64,000 nucleotides of DNA, taken from Epiperipatus broadwayi. Lineage: Eukaryota > Onychophora > Udeonychophora > Euonychophora > Peripatidae. The stretch's first letter is position 1, and every line of letters begins with the position of its first letter. Below, in pieces: positions 31,620 to 45,704 of the stretch. The DNA lies in the NCBI GenBank assembly GCA_028023455.1, contig JAQFVV010000018.1:10002771-10066770 (forward strand). Direction: 5' to 3'. Under the pieces are notes generated by a model. The model did not search any database. It worked only from the letters and a program-made list of their open reading frames with translations, and had not been told where the DNA came from. Made by a program: the position numbers and the translations under genes.

Positions 31620-34600
31620 TTGAACTAAACTTTGATCAGAATTTATATCTGATAGGATTTAAAAAAATGCTAACATACTGCTTTCAAAGTTTAAAGAAAT
31701 AAATGTGAATAGCTATATTGACATAATTTAAATGGTTATTACATAATTGAACTTGAAACCATATATTACTATATTTTGCACACACACATATATATGTGAA
31801 ATAAATTGGATAGTAATTGCTAAATAATTCAAAATAAACACTAAATTTTTTTACAAACATATATAGGTGATGTTAATTATTTCATGTTATATGTTTTTAT
31901 GTCATTGACAAACCCTAAACAATAACTTTAATGATGACAAACTAATCATGGTAACGAATTAAGGTCAAGGGCTACACTAAACTACCCAAAATAAGAATGA
32001 GATAATAAAGCATAATTTAACTTCAGGAATTGATAATCACAATACACGGATAAACACAACAATAGACATTTTGAGAATAAGGATGCTATAAAAAGTCAAC
32101 TTAAAAAAAACAATCATTGGATTCAACATGGAAACCTTTGTTATTTGAAATCTTTTTTATTTAACTTTGTAAAACAAATTTGTCACAGGATTTAGAAAAA
32201 CAAACTAGAGACTTTGCAGATAACAAATTATGAGATAAAATTAAGCAGTTGGAGAATGTAGAAGAAATCATTTCAAACTTATAAAGAAACCTGTGGAATA
32301 TATATATAACTAATACGATAGACGCTAGAACAAGCAAATTTTATCGTGTTTAAAAAAAAATATTTCTTTTGACTTCAAGCTGTATTTGAACTTAAATTTT
32401 AATATATAAGAAGCCAGCATGTGTTTTTGCTAGAGCAGTTGATTGTTGTGGGGTAGAGCATCAATCCCACAACCATGGAAAGTATATAGCCATAACTCTA
32501 CATTTATAGCTTCTGACATACTTACTTCATACAGTATGGAATGGTTAAAAGAATGGAAGAAAACTAGAGTCCATTAGGGCAGAATTGTCCACAGCATGCT
32601 ATACAACAGCAACAGTGAATGATTCATGCTATGGAGAGAGGAGTGCACGTAAGCTGTATGAACTATAAAATGAGAACTTTAATGAAATGAGCCTGATGAT
32701 CGATTCCTGAAATATATGTATATATATCTATTTTATTATGTTACGTGTTATGAATATTTTTTTTATGAATGTATTATTAATTTTTTATTTATTTATTATT
32801 ATTAATTCATTCTTATCTTCTGGAAATGTTTATTATTAAGATTCAATGTTTTGGAGAATTTAATTTAAAGAATTCTAGGAGTGTGGGGGGGAGTGAAAGG
32901 TTCCATTTAAACCAAATTCTTTTTTTTTAAATAAAATATAGATTCAATTTCCTGTCCCAAGTGCTTGACCATTGTTCGCGATCATATTCTTGAAATTTGG
33001 AGGTAAGAATTTATGATTATTATTTTTTTTTGACATTAATGACACACACTTAAGAAAGCAAAGTTGCGTTATATATTATTTGTTTTATTAATGATAGTTA
33101 CTTAAGTATTTCTGTATAAATGATTAACTTCCTGAATATATCTGCTATGCTATCATATTAAATAATATTTATTTATTATTGTGTGATAAATGACAGGGGG
33201 GTCTCTAGGCAAGTTAAATCACTATAACTTGAGCCATGAAGCGAATCAACGTTGAGGTTAAATATTAAATTAATTTTAGTTAATTAGTTACATGTATAAT
33301 AAAGGCAATATTATGATTTTAATTAGAAATATCTGCAACATGAGTATCTATCATGGGAATAAGGGTTGGTAATTTCAGATTAAGGAAATCGCTAATATGA
33401 TAGATGCTCATTACAAGCATCTAAACTGTAAATATGTATGTATAATCCCATATCCATTTGTAAATATTTTTAATATCTCTTTAATTTGTTCAAGTTTATT
33501 TACTGTTTACGTAGAGTTTATTTTTATAAATAAATCTTGTAAATTTTGTTGAATAGATAAAGTCTCTCTAATTTATTGAATAAGCCATTGCATTCATCTA
33601 TAAAGACAGCACCATACCTATATATACATATATATATATATATATTATATTATCTATATAATAGAAAGTTCTTAGATAAGGGTAATTTATGAATACTAAC
33701 TTGGGTAAGCTGATCTGACCATGAGTATACATAACTACATCCCCATTAAAAGAGTTGAACATGAATTCTTCCTGAGTTCAAATACTGAGGCAATGAATCC
33801 AAAAGAGAATGGGAGATGTGGATGAACTGACTTAAATTATGTGTAAATTTGATAGCTAAGTCTTAGGCTAGTCCATTGAAGATAGATGTAATCATGATTC
33901 ATGTACTTCATCATGTCATCTCCAGCATCCTACATGAAGACCCTAGGTCCAACCATAGTCAGATGCGACCTTTTCTTTCTATGTCATCTACCGGACCGTT
34001 ACAATAAATTATATTCAAAAATAAATAATCATACATATCTCCAATAGTGGACATAATTTACTGAATAATTTAAATATATTCACTGACAATTTATTTTATT
34101 AAAATAAAAATTGTACAGAAAATATTTATATATAAAAATTGGCATATTAGATCTCATATTTTTTAAAGGTGTTAAATCTTATTCAAAATATTTTCTTAAT
34201 TTTGAAAAGCATTAGAGAAACCTTAACATTTCATTAGGGTTAATCTGATATTGACCTCTAATAACATATCCATTTTTTCTCTCTCTTTTATAATTTCTTT
34301 CATACTTAAAAAACATTCTTTTTCTCTTTTTTTTTTTGCCTATCTATTACATTTTTCTTTATTCTGTATTTCAAAAAAAATCCAAATGATTTAAATTAAG
34401 AGGAGGAAAATATAAAATGTTTAAGATGCTTTCAAAATAAGGATGAAAAGATTTGTTCCTTCAAAACTGATAAGACTTCTGGGTTCTTCTCATAATTGCA
34501 ATTATGTAATCCTCTCAGTTTCTATCTACCACTGTATCTATACAGTTTCTCAATTTTAACACTCTGCTTACCTATGAATTAAAAGAACGGTTTTTAAAAA

Positions 34601-35690
34601 TTAGAGCACCAAACTTAAAAATTCAATTATCTATTATTTTATGACATAAGAGGTATATACTGTATAGTATTATACAAAACCCGGACTATTTTATTTCTCA
34701 TAACATGGTTAAATTATTTTTACATTTTAAAAAAATCTGTTGTAAATGTATCTGATAGCATTTATATTAAACACTGAACTTCTTTGGCAACTTGAGCTCT
34801 GTTTTGAAAAACAAAGCAAAAGATGCTTGAGTGAAAATGTATTGTATTTATTTGAAATGATTTGGTCTATATTAAAAATGGTACTAATTCATCTTGTGGG
34901 CTAATTAAAAATAAAGTGGAAATGTCATCTTCCTTAAAATTGTTTCCAAATATATAATCTATTTCTTGATTATTGAGAAGAGTTAAAATGTTTTCATCTG
35001 AATATTCATAGTATTAGGATTCATTTTGATGAATTAAATATAAATTAAAGTGCTCTTCTTTTAGAATTTATGATATTATTGTTTTGTTATAATACTGGAT
35101 TTCTGTTGAGGAATAATATTTGTATAGATTAAATGAGTACAAGAGTGTTTTTGCACCATATTCCTATTCCGATTTATGAGATGTAATGATAAATTCCTTT
35201 AAATTTTATTTATCACATTCCAATGTTTATTACTGCTGAATCTATATTATGTTTAATTTTCCTAATGGTAATCTTTCTTTAATTCCAGTATGTGTATTAT
35301 TTACTATTTTCATTATATCTTTTATTGGTGAATTTGATACATTATTGTTTTTTTAAAATTCATCCATTACTATAATAGTTGGTGATTAAATATTGATTCT
35401 TTAATTAAGAAACATAATTCTATTTGTATTTATTATATAGTTACAATTTTAGTCAAAATAAATTTATCTACATGTATAACATCATTTGTAAATCTTCATT
35501 TAATCAATTAATTATAAATATGGCTTATCTGATTAGCTATTATAGACCATTCTGAAATTCTTTTGAACTTGTCTATAGTCTTATAATAATCCAGATATTT
35601 ATTTGTATGTTAATAAATTATCAAATTAAATCAAATAATTTATAATTCAATCAATGCTAGGATAGTGTTTTTGGATTGAATAATGTAAAT
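31620..35690. other. long non-coding stretch with one less A+T-rich island
   Basis: No coding motif recognised. Around 33870-34005 an island with markedly more G+C ends in ACCGGACCGTTACAAT on the plus strand, resembling an LTR end (TTACA), but no partner was found. An AT microsatellite lies at 33625-33650. A weak tRNA-like patch on the minus strand near 32455-32510 was noted but not called. Confidence 0.4.
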
Positions 35691-35739
35691 TTTGTTTTTT
35701 ACAATTTCACAATTTTTTACTTCCATAATTGATAAAGCC

Positions 35740-36450
35740 ACTGATCATATTGAATTGTGGAATAATAATAAAAAGCATTATCCATGGGTGACAGGTCAGT
35801 TAATTGAAAAAATTAATTTGAGAAAGTGTACAAAATAATCTAATGATAATTTGATGGCTTTAAAGGAAATTAAGTCTGGTATTAAAAGAGCTAAATCACA
35901 TTATCATAAAGAATTTCTTTGTAATAAAAATACTTTTCTGAAATAGAAAACAGTTAATTCTTTGATTAAAAAATTCTCTAATCAAATTAATTGCATTAAA
36001 AATAATGATAATATATTAGAAATATATGGCAATTAAAATATGTTGCTGATCTTTTAAATAATTTATTTATATGACCCAATTGGAGCCTTTTATTAGTGAT
36101 TTGGTTTCCAAGTCCATTTCTGATTCTTTGTTTTGTTCAGTTGTTTCAGATAGCTATCATGCTTGATTGTTTAAAGTGTTTACTTTTCTGGCTTAGATAA
36201 TTTAACTACATTTTTAAAGATAATAAGTTTGTTTTATATCATTTCTAGTTTACTTATTTAATCTTTCTTTGTCTGATGATATATTTCCTAAGAATTTAAA
36301 AGTTAATGTTATGCTCATTTTTAAAAAGATGATCTATTAATTATATGGAAATATAGGTCCATTTCAATTGTCTCTGCTGTGGATGCTCTTTATAATCATA
36401 AAAATTTCTTCGTCATACTAAAGAGAATGCTTAAAAAATATTGCACTATC
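35740..36450 (+). pseudogene. LINE reverse transcriptase relic (Jockey/CR1-like)
   Basis: Plus strand with several frames: HYPWVTGQLIEKINLRK (the linker after the endonuclease, usually PW.t..L......R), LKEIKSGIKRAKSHYHKEF, VADLLNNLF, SGLDNLTTFLKIIS (RT motif 0/1 region), then FKKDDLLIIWKYRSISIVSA, equivalent to the KKGD....NYRPISL motif. Stops and frame changes are frequent, the catalytic YADD region was not found, and the piece is about 700 bp long. An A/T-rich tail with AATAAATAAATAAAATTATT at about 37500 could be its 3' end but is 1 kb away. Confidence 0.75.
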
Positions 36451-36454
36451 TATT

Positions 36455-39400
36455 GCACATGACTCAAAACTTAACAAACAGATATGAATAATTTGAAATG
36501 CAGCCAATACCACTGTTAGGTTGAACAATTCTAAAATATTTCATTATCATTGAGGTTGAACATATGTACAAAATTTGAAGAAAATACATTCAATAGATGT
36601 AGATTAAAAACAGTTACAATATTTGACTCAAATAAACAGAAGCCTTAAGTTAAACAAAAGCATTTAAAATAATAAAATGAGGGATATTCTTTATTCTTAA
36701 AAATACTCTTCATATTCACTTAATATCTCCATTTGTAATCAATATAAGATTCATTGCAACAGTACTTATACTTGTAGTAACATTATTTTCATTGATAATT
36801 ATTGTTATTAGGAAGTTTTTATTGATTCTAAGTTATTTTAATCAGATCATATTGCTTATCTATGTTCTTGGTTGTGTGAGCTTAATTGTTTATTATTTAG
36901 AGAAATTCTTGCTTAGAACTGTTTTGTTGATAATTTATGTTGCTTGCTATGTGTATCATCTTATAATATCTCTATTTGGAGTATTTGTACCGTTTACACA
37001 TTTATCCTCATTAGGTATATTACAAAAGTGTAGACTTAGAATGATCTCTAAACATGATATTTATAATAATTATTGTATTATTGTCTATTATTAAGCATTA
37101 TAAATATAGAATGATTAGAAGTATATATCATTATTATTACTTTTATATCAAAGTGTTCATTGTAAGTATTCAAACAAAAACTTTCAATTGACATTACCAG
37201 ATTTAATACTACTTGGGAAAATAGTTGCAGACATTCAATTACAGTGTTTTCACTATATGTTGTTCATATATTTGTAATTTTGGTTATCATATTACGTGTA
37301 ATTATTTTTATTTATTATTGTGATTATTGTTGTTTTTTTTTTTATTAATTGTTTAACATTTATTTGCTAAATGTTTTGCACATGATTAATATATATATAT
37401 ATTATTTTGATTTTTTTTTTTTGTAATTAATTCTGGAATTTAATAGTTAAATATTCATACAGTTTCTTCTTATTTGGAGTTATTTTATTTTTATATATTG
37501 TGTAATAAATAAATAAAATTATTATTATTTTATGATGGAGTCTATTCACTTCATTGCTTCTTGTAGTATTAACCTTTTTAAGCATTATACACTTTTTTAA
37601 TGGACTAGATCCTCTTACATATCCAAATTAAGGTAATTTCAATCTGATCATTTGTACTTTCAATGAAAGTTTGGATCTAACTAATTTGATCAAATATCCA
37701 TTTATTCATTTTTTTGCTGTCCATGATATTCTCAAAAGCATTGTGGTTTTAGAAAATACTTTTTTCTATCATTCTTTTTTTCTGTCCAACATTTACATCT
37801 ATGAATTAACAGCTGTTTTATCAGTTTTATAATTTGCTTTTAATAGCTAATCTAAATGGAAATTATAACCAAAGTTGATCAAACAATTCTCAAATTTTCT
37901 CTGGAAAGTTCGATTTCATAACAAAAATACAGAAAAAAAAAATTAGAAAATTCCATTAAATCAAAATTGTGGCTAATTGTCAAGAAAAAAAATTAATTAC
38001 TATACATATATTAAAAAACAAATTTGGTTCAAGTTATTAAAAATATATCAAGCTTGATTCTGAAATGCTTCCACAGATTAATTCCTATAGGACTGCCTTT
38101 TTTAAAAAAAATCAATAACAAATAGTGATGAAAAACTGAGATCAAACTGTTAATTTTGGCATTATTTCACATCTGGTTATTTAACAAAGACTGGTGAGAA
38201 TATTGCCATATTATTATCATAAAATACCTTTTAATAATATATACTACTTTCACAATATTTATATATCTGCATAATAATGATAAAAAAAACTTCATACATT
38301 TATAAAGAGATTTACAAAATTAAACATATCTAGAAGAAATAAAATATAATAAATTAAAATGCTTTTAAATAATATATACATATATAGTAATGGTAAACAT
38401 TTTGATACAGTTAGTGATATATCATCCAAATAAGATTAGTACTCATTAACTAAGATGCTATCAAATTATACTTAATGTACTAATAATTTTTTTTTAAAAT
38501 GTCAAATTGCTAATTTTATGATTATTATTAATTCATCAAAATTTACCCTAAATTCAAATAAAAATAATTCTTAGTATATTTCCAACAAAAAAAAAACACT
38601 TTTTTTTCAGAACTTGCCAATTAAAAAACAAAACAGAAGATTAAATAAGCAAGTATTTGTTTAAACATTAATAATAAACCTATATTTATAATATATATCT
38701 TTAAAAAAATCAACAAATTGTATTAAAGTTTTTATAAATATGTTAAGTTCAATAAAATTAATAGTAGATTCTTAAATCCAATTTCTCATGTGACTTCCAA
38801 AATTTTAACACAATAAACAAAAGAATTTTTAAAAAATAAGACTTTAATTCATCAGGGATTATATTAGTTATTCTGACATATATATAAAATGCACAATCTT
38901 AATAGTCAATGCAAAACACTATTTTGGTAGTTGTCAATGTTTATGTATACCAGATGGTTAGATTTTTCTTAAAAGAAAAAAAAAAGGTTGATTTCTATTG
39001 AAACTGCCTTTTGAACAATTAAGTCACAATTAAATGACTATTATTTAAATAAATAAAATCAGAATAATCTACACAAGTCAAACTATATTAATGTATGATG
39101 CTATGGATTTTCAACACCTTCCCATATTAACTGAATTTTCTGTTGATGAAACAAAAACAAAAGAATACTATCCCAAATTATAACATTTTTTTTTAGAAAA
39201 CAAGACATCTCATACTAATTTTATAATTAATAAAATAATAATAATAATTTTTTTTTTAATCCTATTTTAATATATTAGTAGAATAAAATTTATTTTATTG
39301 TTTAATTTAAAGATGAATAAATTTTTTAAAAAACGAATTTAAAAAAAAAGCAGTGAATGCTTTTCAACATTTTCAAATATATATATAATTTATCAATATT

Positions 39401-40100
39401 TCACTCTTTTTAATAAATTCATTATTTAAAAAAATAAACGTATTCATGGATCAATTAGGTTCGAAAATATTATAATTCACAAACAGATTTCTAAAGAATA
39501 ATTTTTAACAAATTTGTAAACAACACCCACTTAATGTTTATTTATTGGTCAGTCAAAATATGACTACTAGTATTTGACCCTCACATTCTTAATAAATAAA
39601 TAAATTAAGCATTAATATTTCAAAAGTGTGAAACTTAAATAAATAGCTATTTTTGCTATTATTAATCAAATCTGCTTATATTTTCAAATAACAAACCAGA
39701 TCAAATCCTAATCTTTATTTATTTAATAAGCCCTTATGCAGACTTAGTTGGTACATGAATAAATTTACATTCTCAATGTTAACTTTTTAATAGTCGTTAT
39801 TTATTTAAGAACTTATTTTAAAAAAATAATAAAAATGTTTTTTTTTTTTTTAAAAAAATCACAAAATACATTTGCAAAGAGGTTTTTTTCTTCTATTTAC
39901 ATAAGCAAATAAAACTGGTTAATAATCATGAAGAGATTTCTCTTAAATCAATGACACAAAATTTTATGATAAATGCTTCACATATCAAAAATCAATCATT
40001 TGTTAATATTCTCTTATTTGATTTAGAATCATATATACTGGCTTAATAGATATCCATCCAAAATAAATACATGCTGTCTTACATTAGGATTAATAATCCA
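36455..40100. other. A+T-rich non-coding stretch
   Basis: No supported gene. The hydrophobic open frame around 36792-37094 starts without ATG and reflects T-rich sequence. A possible LINE tail ends near 37530. Beyond that only homopolymers and AT repeats. Confidence 0.45.
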
Positions 40101-40106
40101 TTTTAT

Positions 40107-40296
40107 TTATTCTACTTTAGAGCTATCTATTGTAATTTTGAAAAATCAATCAACACTAGAAAATAAGTGTCTGCCAAATCTACAGACTAGTTTTTTTGAT
40201 CACTAGTCTTCCTGAGTAAGATAATTCTTGAGATTTGGAAGGTGTAACCACTGATTACTCAAAATTATAATAGATAGCTCTATAGTGGAGTAGATA
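40107..40296. mobile_element. small MITE, about 190 bp
   Basis: Ends are inverted complements over about 33 bp: ATTCTACTTTAGAGCTATCT on the left and its complement (AGATAGCTCTATAGTGGAGT) on the right, three mismatches and a small indel. The centre has an ACTAGT...ACTAGT symmetric patch and no coding capacity. Confidence 0.8.
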
Positions 40297-40299
40297 TAT

Positions 40300-42590
40300 T
40301 AATTTTCTGCTCTCAATGCAGAAGTCTGAAAGTGATCTTAGAGAACTATGTCATGTACATTCCAGCTTAATGAGGAGTAAGCCAGAGTCCACACAATATT
40401 TGAAGACTATTAAAGATATTTAACTTTTTTTTTTTTTATCTTAAATCAAATGGTCAAAAGTAAGCATATATTCATATACTTTTTTTTTTATTTTAGAAAA
40501 ATTAAGCTGTAAATAACTGCAAATAGAAACTTAAAAAAAAAAAAAAAAAATACATATTTTATTTCCATAAGTTTTTTTCTTAATAGTAGTAGTTTACATA
40601 TGCAGGACTGTATTTAAATTCAAATATGAGACAAACTCAGAGTCTCAAAAATTCAATATTTTTATTTACTCTGTAAAGCAATGAAAAATCTTTATTTGTT
40701 AAAAAAAAAAAAGCCTTGTGTTTTATTTTTCTCCGAGTTATGAATATTAGTTTGCTCAATTATGTATTATTACAATTATAAAAAATAAAGTTAGTTACCT
40801 TTTTTTTAAAAAAAAGTTATGTTATTAATATGCATAAGATAGCTCTTGATATTGTAATTCAGGTTTTGAAATTGTTATTAAAAGTAAAAAGATAAAACAG
40901 CCTTCAAAGAAACCATTGCAAAGCAAAAGACCTCTTTAATAACTCCTCAAAAAAAAAAAAAAAAATGGTAAGAAAATGATATTACTTGAAAAAGGCATTA
41001 TTAATCCGGCTTTCAAATTGATTAATGCTGAAAGTTTGAACTGTTTTCTATGGTTTTTTCCTCCTCTATGTAAGAATAGAAAAAAAAACTCATTTTACTA
41101 ATACTGGGTGGTTGGATAGATTGGTTATGGGCCATCTTCTTGAAAATAAATCGCTAGTCTTTATTAAGATCTGAAAAAAATATGTTTGCTTGAATTGCAT
41201 TTGAACTCAAATTTGTAATGCATAACAGGTAAATATACTTCTGATGCACTGCAAGATCTTTGAAGATATAAATATGCTTTATATTATGGAAAATACATAT
41301 TAAAAAATTATCACTTATGGCTACAGTTATGAATATATTTTTCTAATGCCAATTTAGAACAGAACAATTTTGATGTTTAAAAACAATAACAACACTAATG
41401 CATAATACATTTTACTTCAAACAATTAATTAACTTTTATTCAACTATCATTTTAAATTATTGCAAAAGAAAAATAAATGGAAAAACACACTTGCAATAAG
41501 CAAACAGAAAGTGTTATAAAACTATTAAACTTTTACTCCATAAGTAAAATAAGATTGCATCACAGTGTGTAGAAAAGAAAATATTAATACAGTATTGTAT
41601 AGATATCAAAAACTTCACTTTTAAATCAATTGTCTGAACAAATAATTCACATTTTCAAAACAACTAAAAAATGCCATTTTAATATCATTCTCACAAATAA
41701 AAATATTAAATAACTTGCCAATTGCTTTGACCACAGTAAAAGAATTAAACAAAGTCCACTTTTACTGCAGTTACATAATTATCTACTACTGGAATAAATA
41801 CTAAAATTGCATACATAAAAATGTGCCTAAATTATGGGAAGAATATTTAGAGATAACTTAATTCAAAAATTATTGTATAAATACTGACATAGAACTTTAG
41901 GATATGCTCAATCTAAAATATTTGGTTATCATAATTACAATTTCATTTCCTAGATATGAAAATAAATTTAAAGATGGTTTTGTAAGAGACAATTGGATAT
42001 ATATATATATGTAACTAGTAAAAAATTATTAATTTAAATTGGAATAATAATAAAATATTCATTTATTAAAGTTGAGATATAAATGTTTTCTCAGTATTGA
42101 TAGGTATATATGAATGATAAATCATATTAATAAAGTTTCTCAAAATAAGATTAAAAAATTTATAATTTACTTCTAAAAATATTTTTTTAATAAAAAGTAA
42201 TAAAATTTAGATACTTGTTATATAGGTAAATCTGTCAGTTTCTAATATCTAGACAAATTTACAATTGTCTTTAAATTTTCAAGATTGCATTATTTTAAGC
42301 ATGAGTAATGCTTTATTTAAATAACATATTTTATTTAATCTCAAATACACACAAATAAAAAATAAACAAACAAAATACAGTAAATAGTTTACTATTCACA
42401 ATTGCATATGAAAGTAAAAATAAATAAGATATTCAATGAGTTTAATTAATGTTAGCATAATATTTTATTTTTTCTATCTCAGGGATATTGTTCTACTTAA
42501 TTTGTGATTTTGATTTTTTTTTTTTTTTCATAGAACCAGTAACAGTTTTGTTTTGAAAAAAAAAAACTTCATGATGTTCATTTTTAATCA
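40300..42590. other. A+T-rich non-coding stretch
   Basis: Nothing recognised beyond homopolymers. Confidence 0.5.
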
Positions 42591-42599
42591 TTATCAATT

Positions 42600-42890
42600 C
42601 AAGATAGGATGAATGTCTATTAAGAGTTTAACTCAATTTCTCTGACCTATATTTCCTATTCTCTAAATCACTTCAAAAAATTTTCTCATCCATCCAGCTC
42701 ATATGAAGTCTCTCTTGGAGCTGATCAATCTTTTGTAATCCAGCATAAATCTTCAGTTGTCTATCAATTGTCATTTCTTCTAATAAAATATCAATTCCAA
42801 TATTTTTCAGCCTTTTTATGCCCTAGTTTTGTTTTCTCACTCATGTATTTTGCTTTTTGATTTCCCCATTATTTTCAATATAATCTTTTC
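42600..42890 (-). pseudogene. coding-like scrap, perhaps a LINE C-terminus
   Basis: The minus strand gives an open stretch with IDRQLKIYAGLQKIDQLQER followed by LHMSWMDEKIF and LENRKYRSEKL. The GH.(R/K)M....R...W.D order recalls the C-terminal region of RTE/R4-type ORF2, but the match is loose. It lies upstream of nothing recognisable. Confidence 0.25.
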
Positions 42891-42949
42891 ATTATATATT
42901 CAAAAAAAGACAACAACAACAACAATCCACTATGCTGATGTTTCATGTA

Positions 42950-43590
42950 ATCTATAAGTAAATAATATAAAATAACATAAGTTAACCATTTTTTTATAAT
43001 CTTAATACAAAAATGCTTTATTCAGAAAATATTTTTTGTCTTCCCAATGTAAATTTAATCTATTTTAACTTTTAATTTACATTATATAGATAGTGACATC
43101 TATCATTTTATATATGTATACAAAATTAACTAGAATCAATAATAAAATTATGATAAGCAATCAAAATACTTATAAAATAACAAAAGTAAAATGTATTAAT
43201 TATACAACAAATAACAACTATACAATATTGTGAATAATATACACACTATATAATTTTTCACTTATTTTTAACTGATCAATTATTAATTAAATTTATTGAT
43301 ATATATATATTCATACAATTATCTTTATTATAGTCAATATAATTAGTTTAATATATTTTTCTTTTATTGAGTTCTTTAATGTGGTTTAAAGATTTAACAT
43401 TTTTTTTACACAATCTATTTTATATCCACATGTTAAATAGTACATATATAAGGTAGATTAACATATCTTTTATTAAGTAAATCATATTATAATTTCCACA
43501 ATTAATTTTAAATACTATTACTTTTTTATATTTTGTATCATCTTTTATTTTCTAATTGTATCAAAAGAAAAAAAACATTCATATGAAAAA
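42950..43590. other. A+T-rich non-coding stretch
   Basis: Nothing recognised; a short ACA-repeat is at 42908-42927. Confidence 0.45.
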
Positions 43591-43597
43591 AAAAAAC

Positions 43598-45290
43598 TTC
43601 TATAGAAGATATCAAGAGTATTTGTAATAGTGAAAAAATTACATTGTATAAGGAGGCTAAAGACAATTGATTTGTTACCACATATTCTAATGATTATGTC
43701 AAAAGAATAGAATATGAAATAAAAAAGGGATATAATAAATTACCAAAATATTCTACCAATATAATAAACACAAGATATATAAAATTATTAAATTAAATAA
43801 AATAATACAAAATTATAAATATAAATCAATATGAATTATTGTATCCTTCTTCAGATGAAGATCCATTTACTTTTAATAATCCATTAAAATTATTATTTAA
43901 CTTCAGTAATTTTATTTTACAGAAATTTTGCAAGTATTGAAATAAATAGATAGCAAATATTATAGGATATGAAGAACTTGTATAAAAAATACTGCTGGTA
44001 TCATAAATAAATTATATAATAGAAAAATGAATGGAAACCAAAATATATTTACAATGGATATAGAGAAAAATGTATCCAAGTATTCCAAAAACTAAAAGTA
44101 TACAAATATTAATATAAAAACTATATTGTAAATCAATGATATATTATAATACATATTATAATGAAAATTTGTTTATAAACTTCTCATAAATTATATAATA
44201 TCAATAATTATGCACTTATAATGCTCTTAAAGAAGTTATATATATTACTAATTAACATAAATTTGAATACTCCCCCTCATCACTATCAACCGCACACAGC
44301 TATGATTATGAAGCCATAGAGCTTTGAAAGTGTGAAGCTTTAAATAAATTTAGTAATATATATAACTTCTTTAAGAGCGTTATAAGCACATAATTATTGA
44401 TATAATACATATTATAGAAGAAGTGTTTAACACCAATACACAATAATTTATATTGAGCATTGAACTATATGTAAAGGATGGGTAATGGGTTATGCAAGCA
44501 TAGGTTTAATGACATCAATATTTATAAATAAATTAAAAAACCCAATATAATTAAAAATAAATCAATCAATCAAGAAATAATACATTATTCTATATCTGTA
44601 GATGATATTCTATAATTGATAACACACAAGCTATGAATGATATTTATAATGATTTTAATAAGATTATATACAATATTAAATTTACAAAAGTAGAATTTGA
44701 AAATAAAATGAGATATTTAGATATAGAAATTGAGATAATGATAATAAAATTATATTAAAATATTTTATTAAAAAAGATAAATTAAGGAAAATAATTCCTG
44801 TATATTCATATCAATTATGAATTCAAAAGATAGCATTTATTAAAAAATGTAAACATAAAAATAATGAATATAACACTACTAAAAATATTGTTTTTAATTA
44901 TAAAAGATTCAAATTAAATAATAACAATAATTCTAATAAAAAATGTATAAAACTTTCATATTGCCCTAAAATTTCTAATATATTAATAAAAATTATACAG
45001 ATATAAATATAGTATGGTCAAATAGTAAAAAATCTAGACAAATTAATATTAACTATAAAATAAGATATAAAATATAAAAAATAAATATATAAAATTAATT
45101 GTGGAAAAATGATTTACTATGGACTTACAGGAAAACAATTAGAAGAACAACATATCATAACATTGTAATTAATAGAAGAGATGATAAATCCACCTTATAT
45201 ATTCAATGTTTAGCATATGGACAGTTATATAAAAAATATTAAATCTTTAAACTATATTAAAGAACCTAATAGAAGGAAAATACATAAAAG
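43598..45290 (+). mobile_element. second, divergent Penelope-like relic
   Basis: Plus strand, many frame changes, but motifs come in the right order: ITLYKEAKDN at 43643 (the K.ADKG motif), SNDYVKRIEYEIKK, FTMDIEKNVSKYSKN near 44050 (palm, S.D..N.yp.iP), GWVMGYASIGLMTSIFINKL near 44480 (the GL.MGSPLSP..AN.F region), SVDDIL near 44600 (YVDD), NIKFTKVEFENKMRYLDIEI near 44675 (the segment after motif C), then CGKMIYYGLTGKQLEEQHI near 45105, a GIY-YIG core with YYG for YIG, and RRDDKSTLYIQCLAYGQLY near 45178, the nuclease C-terminal part. It is extremely A+T-rich and differs from the 22-26 kb family, so it is an older, separate lineage. A MITE at 44199-44402 sits between palm motifs. Confidence 0.85.
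44199..44402. mobile_element. MITE inside the divergent Penelope relic, 204 bp
   Basis: 52-bp terminal inverted repeats with three mismatches (both contain CTCTTAAAGAAGTTATATAT), ends TATCAATAATTATG. The unique centre of about 100 bp includes a less A+T-rich core (CTCCCCCTCATCACTATCAA). It separates the FTMDIE palm motif from the GYASIGL motif, so it inserted after or during the relic's decay. Confidence 0.9.
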
Positions 45291-45299
45291 TAATTATAT

Positions 45300-45700
45300 T
45301 AACTACAATATATATATATATATCATCAATAAATTTAATTAATAGTTAATCAATTAAAAATAAATGAAAAAATATATAATATAAAGTGTATATTTTTCAC
45401 ATATTGTATAACTGTATTTATAATTAATACATTTTATTTTTGTTACTTTGTATATTTTTTTGATTGCCTTATTATAATTTATTATTAATAATAATAATTA
45501 TATATATATATATGATAGATGGTACTATGTATGTAATGTAAATTAAGTTAAAACAATTACATTTACACTAAAAAGGACAAAAAAATGTTTGTCAAAAAAA
45601 GCTTTTTAACTATTATGTAGTGGCATTTTATATTATTTATTTATAGATAAGTACTCTAATAATTTCACAAATACATCTACATTTCTTTTTAAAAACTTAA
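45300..45700. other. A+T-rich non-coding stretch
   Basis: AT microsatellites (about 45311-45322, 45498-45512) and nothing else. Confidence 0.45.
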
Positions 45701-45704
45701 GTTT

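Noticed and set aside
32455-32510. tRNA-like patch on the minus strand (TTATGGCTATATAC, GTGGGATTGATGC)
   Set aside because: A-box to B-box spacing is too short and stems do not pair.
36792-37094. 100-residue hydrophobic plus-strand frame resembling a multi-pass membrane protein
   Set aside because: Starts without ATG, extremely T-rich, no conserved motif; probably chance or LINE tail.
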